A program made the position numbers and the translations under genes. A DNA stretch of 64,000 nucleotides. It comes from Gemmatimonadota bacterium (GTDB lineage: Bacteria > Gemmatimonadota > Gemmatimonadetes > Longimicrobiales > Gaopeijiaceae). The DNA lies in NCBI GenBank assembly GCA_022823365.1, contig JAJDXG010000016.1:1-64000 (forward strand), given 5' to 3'. Shown here piece after piece: positions 8,924-16,312 of this stretch (the stretch's first letter is position 1; each line of letters starts with the position of its first letter). Below the pieces are notes generated by a model. It saw only the letters and a program-made list of their open reading frames with translations. It was not told the DNA's origin and did no database searches.

Positions 8924-9601
8924 ATGCTGGTCCGCTCGATGTGCAACCGAAGGCGCCGCGGAGTTGGCCGTCTTCCCGCGGCGATGGCTGCCTGCATGCT
9001 CGGCGCCACGGCTCTCGCCTCGCCGGGGGCAGCCCAGGACGACCCGGGTCCCGGCGAAGCCATCCCCTACTTCATCGACAACGGGGCCGGCATCCCCGGA
9101 TACCAGCCGTCGGATGACGAGCTGGCTCGCGCGGCGTTCGAGGCCTGGGCGCGGGAGAGCGGTGGACGGCTGCGGTTCGTGGAGGCCGCCGCCGGAGACG
9201 CACTCATCCACATCGTCTGGATCGACCCGGGGAGCGGCGTCTACGGGGAAATGCGCACCGTCCTGGTCGACGGCCGCCCGCGCGCCCTTCTCTACGTGAC
9301 GCCGAGCGTGGACCTCCAGGGACCCGCGATCGCGCGGCTGGCCGCGCGCGACCCGCTCCTGCGGGACACGATCGTCTACCTGACCTGCGTCCATGAACTG
9401 GGGCACGCGATCGGGTTGCCACACACCGCCGACTTCGAGGACATCATGTACTCGTTCGCCTACGGCGGCGACATCGTGCGCTACTTCATGCGCTACCGGG
9501 AGCGACTCGCCGACCGCGACGACATCGCGAATCACTCCGGGCTGTCGCCGGGAGACCGGGCGGTCCTCCACGGCCTGTACCCGCCGCCGGATCGGCGGTA
9601 G
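8924..9601 (+). CDS. Secreted matrixin-like zinc metalloprotease
   Basis: About 225 residues. A signal peptide (arginine-rich n-region, MAACMLGATALASPGAAQ) precedes a metzincin-type catalytic domain. The zinc motif HELGHAIGLPH has ligands H157, H161 and H167 and base E158; the following DIMYSF supplies the Met-turn. This is the matrixin pattern, also used by many small bacterial exported proteases. The ATG at 8924 follows GGGGG at 8914-8918; an ATG at 8939 is possible and the frame extends to 8798. Substrate is unknown. It is divergent from the K+ channel and convergent with the sugar dehydrogenase. Confidence 0.83.
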   Translation: MLVRSMCNRRRRGVGRLPAAMAACMLGATALASPGAAQDDPGPGEAIPYFIDNGAGIPGYQPSDDELARAAFEAWARESGGRLRFVEAAAGDALIHIVWIDPGSGVYGEMRTVLVDGRPRALLYVTPSVDLQGPAIARLAARDPLLRDTIVYLTCVHELGHAIGLPHTADFEDIMYSFAYGGDIVRYFMRYRERLADRDDIANHSGLSPGDRAVLHGLYPPPDRR

Positions 9602-9670
9602 ACGCGGGCGCGGCGGAGAGCCTGCCGGCGCCTCCCGGCCTCGGGAACTGCGTGGCCGCCCCGGACCCGC

Positions 9671-10834
9671 TCAGCGTCCGTCGGCGGGCTCCAGTCGGAG
9701 AATCGATGTCGGCTGCGCGTCGCGATGGTCGATGGCGAGATAGATGAGGCCATCCGGGCCCTGACGCACGTCGCGGATCCGCCCCATCCCGTACACCAGC
9801 GTCTCCTCCCGCTGTACGGTCTCGCCGTTCATGACCAGGCGCGCGAGCTGCTCGAGCGCCATGCCGCCGGCGAAGATGTCGCCCCTCCAGCGCGGGAAGG
9901 CGTCGCCCGTATAGAGCATCAGGCCGGAGGCGCCGATGGACGGCACCCAGACGTGGCTGGGGTCGGCCATGTTCTCGTCCATGGTGCCCTTGTGGATGGC
10001 GAGCCCGCTCCGGTAGTTCACGCCGTACCCCACCACCGGCCAGCCGTAGTTCTCGCCCGCAGCCACCAAGTTGAGCTCGTCACCCCCCTGGGGCCCGTGC
10101 TCGGTCTGCCAGATGGCGCCGGTTTCCATGTCGATCACCAGCCCCTGCGCGTTGCGATGACCGTAGGCCCAGATCGACGGTTCGATGTCCGACCGGCCCA
10201 GGAACGGGTTGTCCGCGGGCACGCTGCCGTCCTCGTTGATGCGATTCGTGGTCCCGTGGTGGTTCGACGGATTCTGGGCCGGATGCGCCTCCAGATCACC
10301 GGAAGGGGGCGCCTGCCGATCGCCCACGGTGACGAACAGTGTGCCGTCCGGATGGAAGGCCAGGCGGGCGCCGTAGTGGCCTCTCCCCTGCGAGTTGGCC
10401 AGGAAGATCTCCCGCTCCGGGGTGAAGGTGTCGTTCCGGAAGGTGCCACGCAGCACCGAGGTGGTGGAGCCCCCCTCGACCGGCTTGGCGTAGCTGATGA
10501 AGAGGACGTTGTTGTTCGCGAAATCCGGGTGCGGCAGCACGTCGAAGAGCCCCCCCTGCCCCTGGGCGAACACCTCGGGCACTCCGGGAACCGGATCGGG
10601 CAGGAGGTTGCCGTCACGGACGATGCGCAGCCTCCCCGGCCGCTCCGTGACCAGCATGTCCCCGTTGGGAAGCCACGACATCGACCACGGGCGGATCAGG
10701 CCGTCCGCCACGGTCACCACGCGATAGTCGTGTTCGAGCGAGCGAACGACGCCCGACTGCGCCGAGGCGGAGGTCGGAGCCAGCGTCGACACCAGAAGTC
10801 CGGCGGCGGCGAGCGCGAAGAAGGAGCGGGCCAT
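9671..10834 (-). CDS. Periplasmic PQQ-dependent sugar dehydrogenase (Gdh-B/YliI-like)
   Basis: A 387-residue exported six-bladed propeller of the glucose/sorbosone dehydrogenase family. The signal peptide ends at about ASA-QS. Family hallmarks seen are LIRPWSMSWLPNGDMLVTER, GHRNAQGLVID, EHGPQGGDELN, NYGWPVVGYG and the closing RIRDVRQGPDGLIYLAID. Such enzymes oxidise aldose sugars with PQQ and pass electrons to the respiratory chain. No PQQ synthesis genes are in the window. The ATG at 10834 is set by CAGGAGAACT just upstream; the longer frame (to 11713) is a chance extension through the next gene. It probably shares a transcript with the barrel gene upstream. Confidence 0.88.
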   Translation of the reverse strand: MARSFFALAAAGLLVSTLAPTSASAQSGVVRSLEHDYRVVTVADGLIRPWSMSWLPNGDMLVTERPGRLRIVRDGNLLPDPVPGVPEVFAQGQGGLFDVLPHPDFANNNVLFISYAKPVEGGSTTSVLRGTFRNDTFTPEREIFLANSQGRGHYGARLAFHPDGTLFVTVGDRQAPPSGDLEAHPAQNPSNHHGTTNRINEDGSVPADNPFLGRSDIEPSIWAYGHRNAQGLVIDMETGAIWQTEHGPQGGDELNLVAAGENYGWPVVGYGVNYRSGLAIHKGTMDENMADPSHVWVPSIGASGLMLYTGDAFPRWRGDIFAGGMALEQLARLVMNGETVQREETLVYGMGRIRDVRQGPDGLIYLAIDHRDAQPTSILRLEPADGR

Positions 10835-10908
10835 CTGAGTTCTCCTGTAAGGGTCCAAGTCTCTCTGGAATGTTATCGCAGGGACGGAATACGGGCGAGT
10901 GGGAGCGA

Positions 10909-12255
10909 TCAGTTGAAGCCCTGGATGCCCCGGAAACGGTTGTTCACGACGTTGTTGAAGATCGAGCCGAACTGAAACGAGAAGCCCAGGCGCAGGTTGT
11001 AGTCGTAGGTCGTCGCCCGCAGCCGCAACGCGAGCAGGGCTTCCTCGTCGGTCACCCCCTTCCCCGACAGGTAGATCTGGTCCTCGACCCGCCGGATGCT
11101 GCCGCGGGCATTGATGCTGAAGCCGCGCACCACGCGGTAGTCGATGTCCCCGCGCAGCGAGACGTTGTAGAGGTCGGTGTCGTGGAGGAACTGGGACCCC
11201 TGCAGGGTCACGCCCGCGTCTCCCCAGTCCTGCCTCTGCGAGAAGTCGAGCTCGAACGAGTGTTCCGCGCGCGTCTCCTGATCCTCCCCGTACGTGGTCG
11301 TCTCGAAATACTCCCGGTAGGCCGCGCCGATGCGATAGGAAGCGGTCAGGGAGCGCCGGGTGGCTTCCTCGTAGGGGAAGAAGCTGTACTCGATGACCGG
11401 GCTCAATTCGACGCGGACGCGCTGGTTGAATCGCGTCGTGCGCGCCGACTGCAGCTGCATCCCGGTCGACCAGTGGTCGGCAAGCGCGTAGACGGCGGTC
11501 TGATTGAAGTTCCAGTCGATCCGGGTGTCCGAGAAATCGCCGTCGTCTAGCTCCACGTTGAGCCGGTTGTAGCTGGTCCGGATGTTGGTGCGCACCTTCC
11601 ACGTCGGGGTCACGCGGGACACGGAGAAGCTGCCGGAGCTCTGCACTCTCTTCCGGGTCGATTCGCCGTCGAACTCGCCGCTGCCGTTGATGCGAAACAC
11701 CCACAGGTCCCACCGATCCTCAACCTCGGAGCGCGCGACCACGCGCTCGCCCGTAACATCCCGCGGAGCGACGCTTACCAGGCTCACGATGTCGCGGAAT
11801 CCGGCACTGGCGGCAAAGCTGGCGAGACCGACTCCCAGTGCGTGGGCGAACCCGTCGAGCTGTTCGCGCTCGGTGTCGGTGGGAAGCGACTGGTACCGTA
11901 CCGCGGACTGGTATCCTTCGCTGGCGCCGTAGCCGATGTAGTCGAAGCGGAACTCCCGGCCCCCGCTGCCGGTGCCCAGGCTGGTGATGATCACGTGGAC
12001 ATCGGCGGCCTCGGGCAGGCGCACCCAGTTCACCCAGTCGATCTCGGTGCGGTAGTAGTCGAGATTGCACCTCGGCCCGGAGCAGTCGAAGAAGACATTG
12101 GGCCTTTCGACAGGTTCCGCCTCCTGAGCGCGCGCGGGCGCCGGCGCGAAAACGGTGAGGAGAAGAGGTGTGAGAGCCGACCACGAGCCCCGGGGAAAGC
12201 GGGAGGGGCCTCGCGCGGGATCGCGAACGGAGACGCGGCGGAGGGGGGTGGGCAA
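10909..12255 (-). CDS. Outer-membrane beta-barrel protein, function unknown
   Basis: About 448 residues. A signal-like N-terminus (LLLTVFAPAPARAQ) is followed by a small N-terminal domain with two cysteines (CSGPRC) and then a long series of alternating strands with aromatic ends (WNFNQTAVYAL, MQLQSARTTRF, LSPVIEYSFFPYEE, YNVSLRGDIDYRV). This is a 14- to 18-strand barrel pattern, and the protein ends in GIQGFN. I do not recognise a named family; similar conserved proteins occur in Gemmatimonadota. There is no ATG near the start; a TTG at 12255 is used and the true start may lie slightly upstream. It lies 74 bases ahead of the sugar dehydrogenase on the same strand. Confidence 0.65.
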   Translation of the reverse strand: MPTPLRRVSVRDPARGPSRFPRGSWSALTPLLLTVFAPAPARAQEAEPVERPNVFFDCSGPRCNLDYYRTEIDWVNWVRLPEAADVHVIITSLGTGSGGREFRFDYIGYGASEGYQSAVRYQSLPTDTEREQLDGFAHALGVGLASFAASAGFRDIVSLVSVAPRDVTGERVVARSEVEDRWDLWVFRINGSGEFDGESTRKRVQSSGSFSVSRVTPTWKVRTNIRTSYNRLNVELDDGDFSDTRIDWNFNQTAVYALADHWSTGMQLQSARTTRFNQRVRVELSPVIEYSFFPYEEATRRSLTASYRIGAAYREYFETTTYGEDQETRAEHSFELDFSQRQDWGDAGVTLQGSQFLHDTDLYNVSLRGDIDYRVVRGFSINARGSIRRVEDQIYLSGKGVTDEEALLALRLRATTYDYNLRLGFSFQFGSIFNNVVNNRFRGIQGFN

Positions 12256-12519
12256 CGCGATGAGGATGGCTGCTGAGGGATGCTCGGGTGCGGGCCGTCG
12301 TTCCGGGAGCCTCCCGGCTCCACGGCAAGGACTTCGGAAGATGCAATAGTGTTGAGCCCGGCGGTAGATGCCCGGCGGGGGCAGTCATCCGGTGGTTGCG
12401 GGACGCTACTGGCATTTCGTGCGCCCGCGCATGCATGATGCGTCATGCGCGCCGTGAGATGCGTCGTCGATGCCCGTGACGCGTCAGCCCTTCCCGTCCC
12501 CGCTCAGGAGGATCGTCCC

Positions 12520-14190
12520 ATGCGCCCGCTCCAACCCCGGTCCGGCTCCCGCGTTCTGTCCGCGGCCCTCGCCATCGTCACCGCAGCCGCGGCCGCCTCG
12601 TGCGCGCCCTCCGGAGATGCCCCCGGTTCGCAGGAACAGACAGCGGCCTCCGCAACCGGCGCCAATCCGATGGTCGAGCTGCTCGCGAGCGGCCAGCCCG
12701 TCTTCGGCATCTTCTCGGGCGAGCACACGCCCGGGCAGGGCGCGCGCATGGCCCGCAACCGCGAGGCCGACTTCGTCTTCTACTCGCTGGAGTCCGGGCC
12801 CTTCGACATCCCCGCCATGGAGGCGTACATGGAGGGGATGGGCGACGGCGCGGGCGAGTACGTGCCCCAGCCCGTGGCGCTGCGCATACCGCCCATCCGC
12901 GACGGGGCCGACTCCGCGCGGGCCCGGGCGCGCGCCGGGTTGGAGGCCGGCGCCCACTCGATCGTCTACCCCCATGTGGAGAGCGTCGAGGAGGCGGAGC
13001 TGGCGGTGGGCGCGCTGGGCGACGCGGGGTGGCCGGGCAACCCGGACGGCAATCTGGTGAACATCCTCCTCATCGAGGACCGGGTGGGGATCGAGCGCGC
13101 GGCCGAGATCGTGCGCACCCCCGGGGTGAGCGTGGTGATCCCCGGCCCGGGCGATCTGCGCCGCGCCTACGAGGGCGACATGGAGTCGGTCGAGGCGGCC
13201 ATCCAGACCGTGTTGGCAGAGTGCCTCGCGGCCGGCGTGGCGTGCGGCATCACGGCCGGACCGGACGACATCGGTGAGCGCCTCGACCAGGGCTTCCGGT
13301 TCTTCATCGTCACTTCGCCGGAGGCGCTCACGGTTGGGCGCGCACACGCCGGGCGGGCAGCGGCGGAGGTCGCGCGCGCGACCAGCACGATCGGGCTGTG
13401 GGAGCGCAACCTGGCCGCCTTCGGGGTGTTCGTCCCGCCGGAGTTCGCGGGCGGTGGGGGGCCGGGAGGGGCAGCGCGGCCCGGGGCGGAGCCGGGAGCG
13501 GGCGCCGGCGCGCGCGGGCAGAGGGGTCCGCCGCGGTACACCGTCGAAGGCGGGCGTGAACTGGCGCGCAATCCCCTCCTGGACTTCGTCTTCCTCAACC
13601 TCGAGCGGAGCTACGACCCGGCCGCGGTAGAGGCCATCGCCACGGGCCTGAATGCCCCTGACGCCATCGGGCGCAAAACCCTGCTGGTGCGCATCCCCTC
13701 CATTGAACAGGACGGTGAGGAAGCCACCCGCGCCCGCGTGCGGGAGGCGCTCGAACTTGGCGCCGACGGGATCGTCCTGCCGCACGTCCGCAACGTGGCG
13801 GAGGCGCGCGCCGCAGTGAGCTTCTTCGAGGACGCGGGTGCCGACGTGTGGTCACCCGCCAACCCGGACGGCACGGTGATCGCCATGCTCATGGTCGAGG
13901 ACCCGGACGCGGTCGCGGAGGCCGCCGCCATCGCCGACGTGCCCGGCTACAGCGTGCTGGCGTGCGGCATCGGCAGCCTCACCGGCGCCCTCGGCGGCGA
14001 CCGCGAGGCGGCCGAGCAGGGCAACCAGGCCGTGCTCGCCGAGGCCACGCGGGCCGGGCTCGCGGACATGATCACCGCGAACGCGGACGATGTCGAACAG
14101 CGGGTCGAGGAGGGGTTTCTCGGGTTGCTCATGCAGGTGAACGGCGCGGAGGAGGCCATTCGGCTGGGGAGGCAGGCGGCAGGACGGTAA
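12520..14190 (+). CDS. Lipoprotein with two tandem HpcH/HpaI aldolase-like domains
   Basis: A 556-residue lipoprotein; the lipobox AASC puts the acylated cysteine at C28. Domain 1 (about 48-315) and domain 2 (about 345-550) each resemble class II HpcH/HpaI aldolases, joined by a Gly/Ala/Pro linker. Domain 1 keeps the arginine (R122, RIPP) and the metal pair E186 (LIEDR) and D212 (GPGDL), 26 residues apart as in HpaI. The catalytic histidine of the usual EHGP is serine (S92, LESGPFD). Domain 2 has R363 in the histidine position, keeps R391 and E460, and has S486 where the aspartate ligand belongs. The start follows AGGAGG at 12506-12511. Aldol cleavage looks unlikely; a binding role or altered lyase is possible. 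Confidence 0.8.
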   Translation: MRPLQPRSGSRVLSAALAIVTAAAAASCAPSGDAPGSQEQTAASATGANPMVELLASGQPVFGIFSGEHTPGQGARMARNREADFVFYSLESGPFDIPAMEAYMEGMGDGAGEYVPQPVALRIPPIRDGADSARARARAGLEAGAHSIVYPHVESVEEAELAVGALGDAGWPGNPDGNLVNILLIEDRVGIERAAEIVRTPGVSVVIPGPGDLRRAYEGDMESVEAAIQTVLAECLAAGVACGITAGPDDIGERLDQGFRFFIVTSPEALTVGRAHAGRAAAEVARATSTIGLWERNLAAFGVFVPPEFAGGGGPGGAARPGAEPGAGAGARGQRGPPRYTVEGGRELARNPLLDFVFLNLERSYDPAAVEAIATGLNAPDAIGRKTLLVRIPSIEQDGEEATRARVREALELGADGIVLPHVRNVAEARAAVSFFEDAGADVWSPANPDGTVIAMLMVEDPDAVAEAAAIADVPGYSVLACGIGSLTGALGGDREAAEQGNQAVLAEATRAGLADMITANADDVEQRVEEGFLGLLMQVNGAEEAIRLGRQAAGR

Positions 14191-14371
14191 TCGGCGCGGC
14201 GAACCCCCTCCGCCCCGCAACCATCGGGGTCGGCCATTCGACCGGCCCCGTTTTCGACTTCGGTGCGCGCGGTCCCCGGCGCATTGCGCCCGGCAACCCA
14301 TGCCCCGCGGTCTTGGCATCCTCGGCTTCAGCATCCGCACCACGCGGCTCATGCGTCCATGAGGCCCCTGA

Positions 14372-14484
14372 TGAGCGGTTTGGCGCACGAGTCAAAGCTC
14401 GTACCTATACAGTATCGCCTTTCTATTGTGTGTTGACCGCTTCCGATGCTATCATAACACTTGGTCCCGACCGCAAACCGCTCA
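14372..14484 (+). promoter_or_regulatory. AT-rich control region of the carotenoid operon, bracketed by an inverted repeat
   Basis: The sequence TGAGCGGTTTG at 14372-14382 recurs as its exact complement CAAACCGCTCA at 14474-14484. Between them lies the only AT-rich stretch nearby. It holds a hairpin-like dyad (ACGAG 14387-14391, CTCGT 14398-14402), a palindrome ATACAGTAT (14407-14415), a -35-like TTGACC (14433-14438) and a weak -10-like TAACAC (14455-14460) 16 bases later. The regulator encoded downstream is a MerR-type protein, a class that binds dyads in promoters and often represses its own operon. Transcription from this promoter would start near 14467. Confidence 0.45.
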
Positions 14485-15501
14485 ATCGTCACCCCTGCGA
14501 ACGCCTTGATAGTCTCGCCAGCCGGCCCCGAGCCGGTACAACTCGGCACACGCGAAGTCGCGGAGCTCCTCGGCGTGCATTCCTCCACCGTCAAACGCTG
14601 GTTCCAGGGGAGGCTGGGGACCACGGCCCCCGGTGCCGTTCGCCCTGAGCCGGCCTCGGCGGCCGCGCGGGTCGGGACCACAGCCGGGGGTCACCGCCGC
14701 ATCCCGCTGGACACCGCGCTGCGCGTGGCGCGTGAGCGCGGCAACGAGGTGTATCTGCACTGGTTCGGGGACGACGCCGGGGCGGTCTGGACCGCCGTTC
14801 AGGCGCTGGAGAACCGGAACGCCTCGCCCGCGCGAAACCTGCTCTCCGGTTGGCTCAGGCTGCGGCGGGCGCATCTGATCGGTCGCTTCCTGCGCCATGT
14901 GACGGCTGCGGATCCGGTCGACGCGCGGGTTCTGGACGGCGTGCTCGGGGGGTTCATGCGAAAGGTGGGTGAGGGGTGGAGGCGAGGGGAACTGCGCATC
15001 GCCGACGAGCGCGCCGCCACCCGCGAGGTGAGCGAAACGATTCTCTCCCTGGTCGGGGGAACCGGCTACGTGAACCGGGAGCAGGTTCCGCAACCGCCGG
15101 TGGCCGTCGTCGGCACCATCGAGACCGACCATCACGCCCTCGGCGCGCTTCTGGTCCGACTCCTCCTGGTTCAGCGCGGATGGGCGGTCGAGTACCTGGG
15201 GAGCGGGATTCCGATTCCGGAAATCGTGGCAACGCAGCGTGACCTGGGGGCCGCGCTTGTGTGCGTGTCGGTGACGCCACCCTCGGGCGCCGCCGATGTG
15301 CGCCGATTCATCGAGGTGGCGCACGAACTCGCCGATCCGCGGTGCCCATTCGCGCTGGCGGTCGGAGGAAGCGGCAGCAAAGGAACCGGTTCGGCCGTGC
15401 GCGCGTGGCCGCTCGGTCGCTCCGGGCGGTTCGCCACCCTGTCGGCGTTCCAGCGATGGATGGACCGCCACTTTCCGCGGACCGAATCCGTTCCCGCCTG
15501 A
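14461..15501 (+). CDS. MerR-type regulator with B12-binding fold, CarH/LitR-like
   Basis: Up to 346 residues. The N-terminal MerR helix-turn-helix reads LGTREVAELLGVHSSTVKRW and a GGHRRIPLDTALR wing. A four-helix domain and a Rossmann-like cobalamin domain follow. The lower ligand motif DxHxxG is present as D223-H-H225-A-L-G228. In CarH the photosensing WH and Wx9EH residues contact the adenosyl group; here W173 and E183 remain but both histidine positions are arginine (R174, R184). There is no ATG: TTG at 14461 opens the frame, but TTG at 14506 fits better with the predicted promoter. As first gene of the carotenoid operon it most likely controls it. Confidence 0.82.
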   Translation: MVPTANRSIVTPANALIVSPAGPEPVQLGTREVAELLGVHSSTVKRWFQGRLGTTAPGAVRPEPASAAARVGTTAGGHRRIPLDTALRVARERGNEVYLHWFGDDAGAVWTAVQALENRNASPARNLLSGWLRLRRAHLIGRFLRHVTAADPVDARVLDGVLGGFMRKVGEGWRRGELRIADERAATREVSETILSLVGGTGYVNREQVPQPPVAVVGTIETDHHALGALLVRLLLVQRGWAVEYLGSGIPIPEIVATQRDLGAALVCVSVTPPSGAADVRRFIEVAHELADPRCPFALAVGGSGSKGTGSAVRAWPLGRSGRFATLSAFQRWMDRHFPRTESVPA

Positions 15502-15508
15502 TCCGCGC

Positions 15509-16312
15509 ATGTACGGCCTGACGCGGGTGGACAAGATCGGCCTCGCCGCCCTGGCGCTGTTTTCCATGGCATCGGTCGCCGGGTATGCGACCTTCGGCCG
15601 GCATCCCGCGCTGCTTGCGACGTTCCCTTCGTCGGCCGGGTTTTTTTCGGTGGCGTTCGAGGTCTTCGCCCGCGGTCACATCATCATCGCGTTCACGGCG
15701 CTGGCCGCTTCCCTGTCGGCGCGCGCCGGATGGGGCTGGATCCCGGGACTGGTGGTGGCGGCGGGCCTGTCGCTGGGCGCCGAACTCCTGGGGACCACCA
15801 CCGGTTTTCCCTTCAGTGCCTACCAATACACGGAGTTGCTGGGCTACCGGGTGGCCGGGCTGGTCCCCCTGCTGATTCCGCTCAGCTGGTTCATGATTGC
15901 GTTTCCTTCCTACGTCATCGCGAATGGCATGGTTGATGCGCGATTCGCGCGCTGGAGCATCGGGGCGCTTCTGCTGACGACCTGGGATCTGACGCTGGAT
16001 CCCGCGATGAGTTCGCTGACGCGCTACTGGGTATGGGAGACGCCGGGGCCGTATTACGGGATGCCGCTGGTCAACCTGGCGGGGTGGTTTGCCACGGGAG
16101 TGGCGATCATGGCCGGGTTCGACCTGGTAGGGGCGGACGAAGTGGCCCGGCGCATCCCCGTCCCGCTGATGGAAACCTACTACGCGACGGTCCTGGCGCT
16201 GTCGCTGGCGATGACGCTGGTCGGCGGATACTGGGGAGCGGTGACGGCGACCCTGGCCGTGCTGGCTCTGGTGAAGGGAGGGCAGTGGTGGGTGGCGCGC
16301 GAGGCACGCTAG
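15509..16312 (+). CDS. cruF: Carotenoid biosynthesis membrane protein, CruF-like (DUF422)
   Basis: A 267-residue integral membrane protein with about seven or eight hydrophobic segments. Family landmarks are FEVFARGHIIIAFTALAASL, AELLGTTTGFPFSAYQYTE, LIPLSWFMIAFPSY, WDLTLDPAM and YWVWETPGPYYGMPLVN. CruF adds water across the 1,2 (1',2') double bond at the end of acyclic carotenoids, giving a tertiary hydroxyl that can be glycosylated. The ATG at 15509 lies 7 bases after the regulator's stop. The next gene starts inside this one's 3' end, so the two are probably translationally coupled. Confidence 0.88.
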   Translation: MYGLTRVDKIGLAALALFSMASVAGYATFGRHPALLATFPSSAGFFSVAFEVFARGHIIIAFTALAASLSARAGWGWIPGLVVAAGLSLGAELLGTTTGFPFSAYQYTELLGYRVAGLVPLLIPLSWFMIAFPSYVIANGMVDARFARWSIGALLLTTWDLTLDPAMSSLTRYWVWETPGPYYGMPLVNLAGWFATGVAIMAGFDLVGADEVARRIPVPLMETYYATVLALSLAMTLVGGYWGAVTATLAVLALVKGGQWWVAREAR

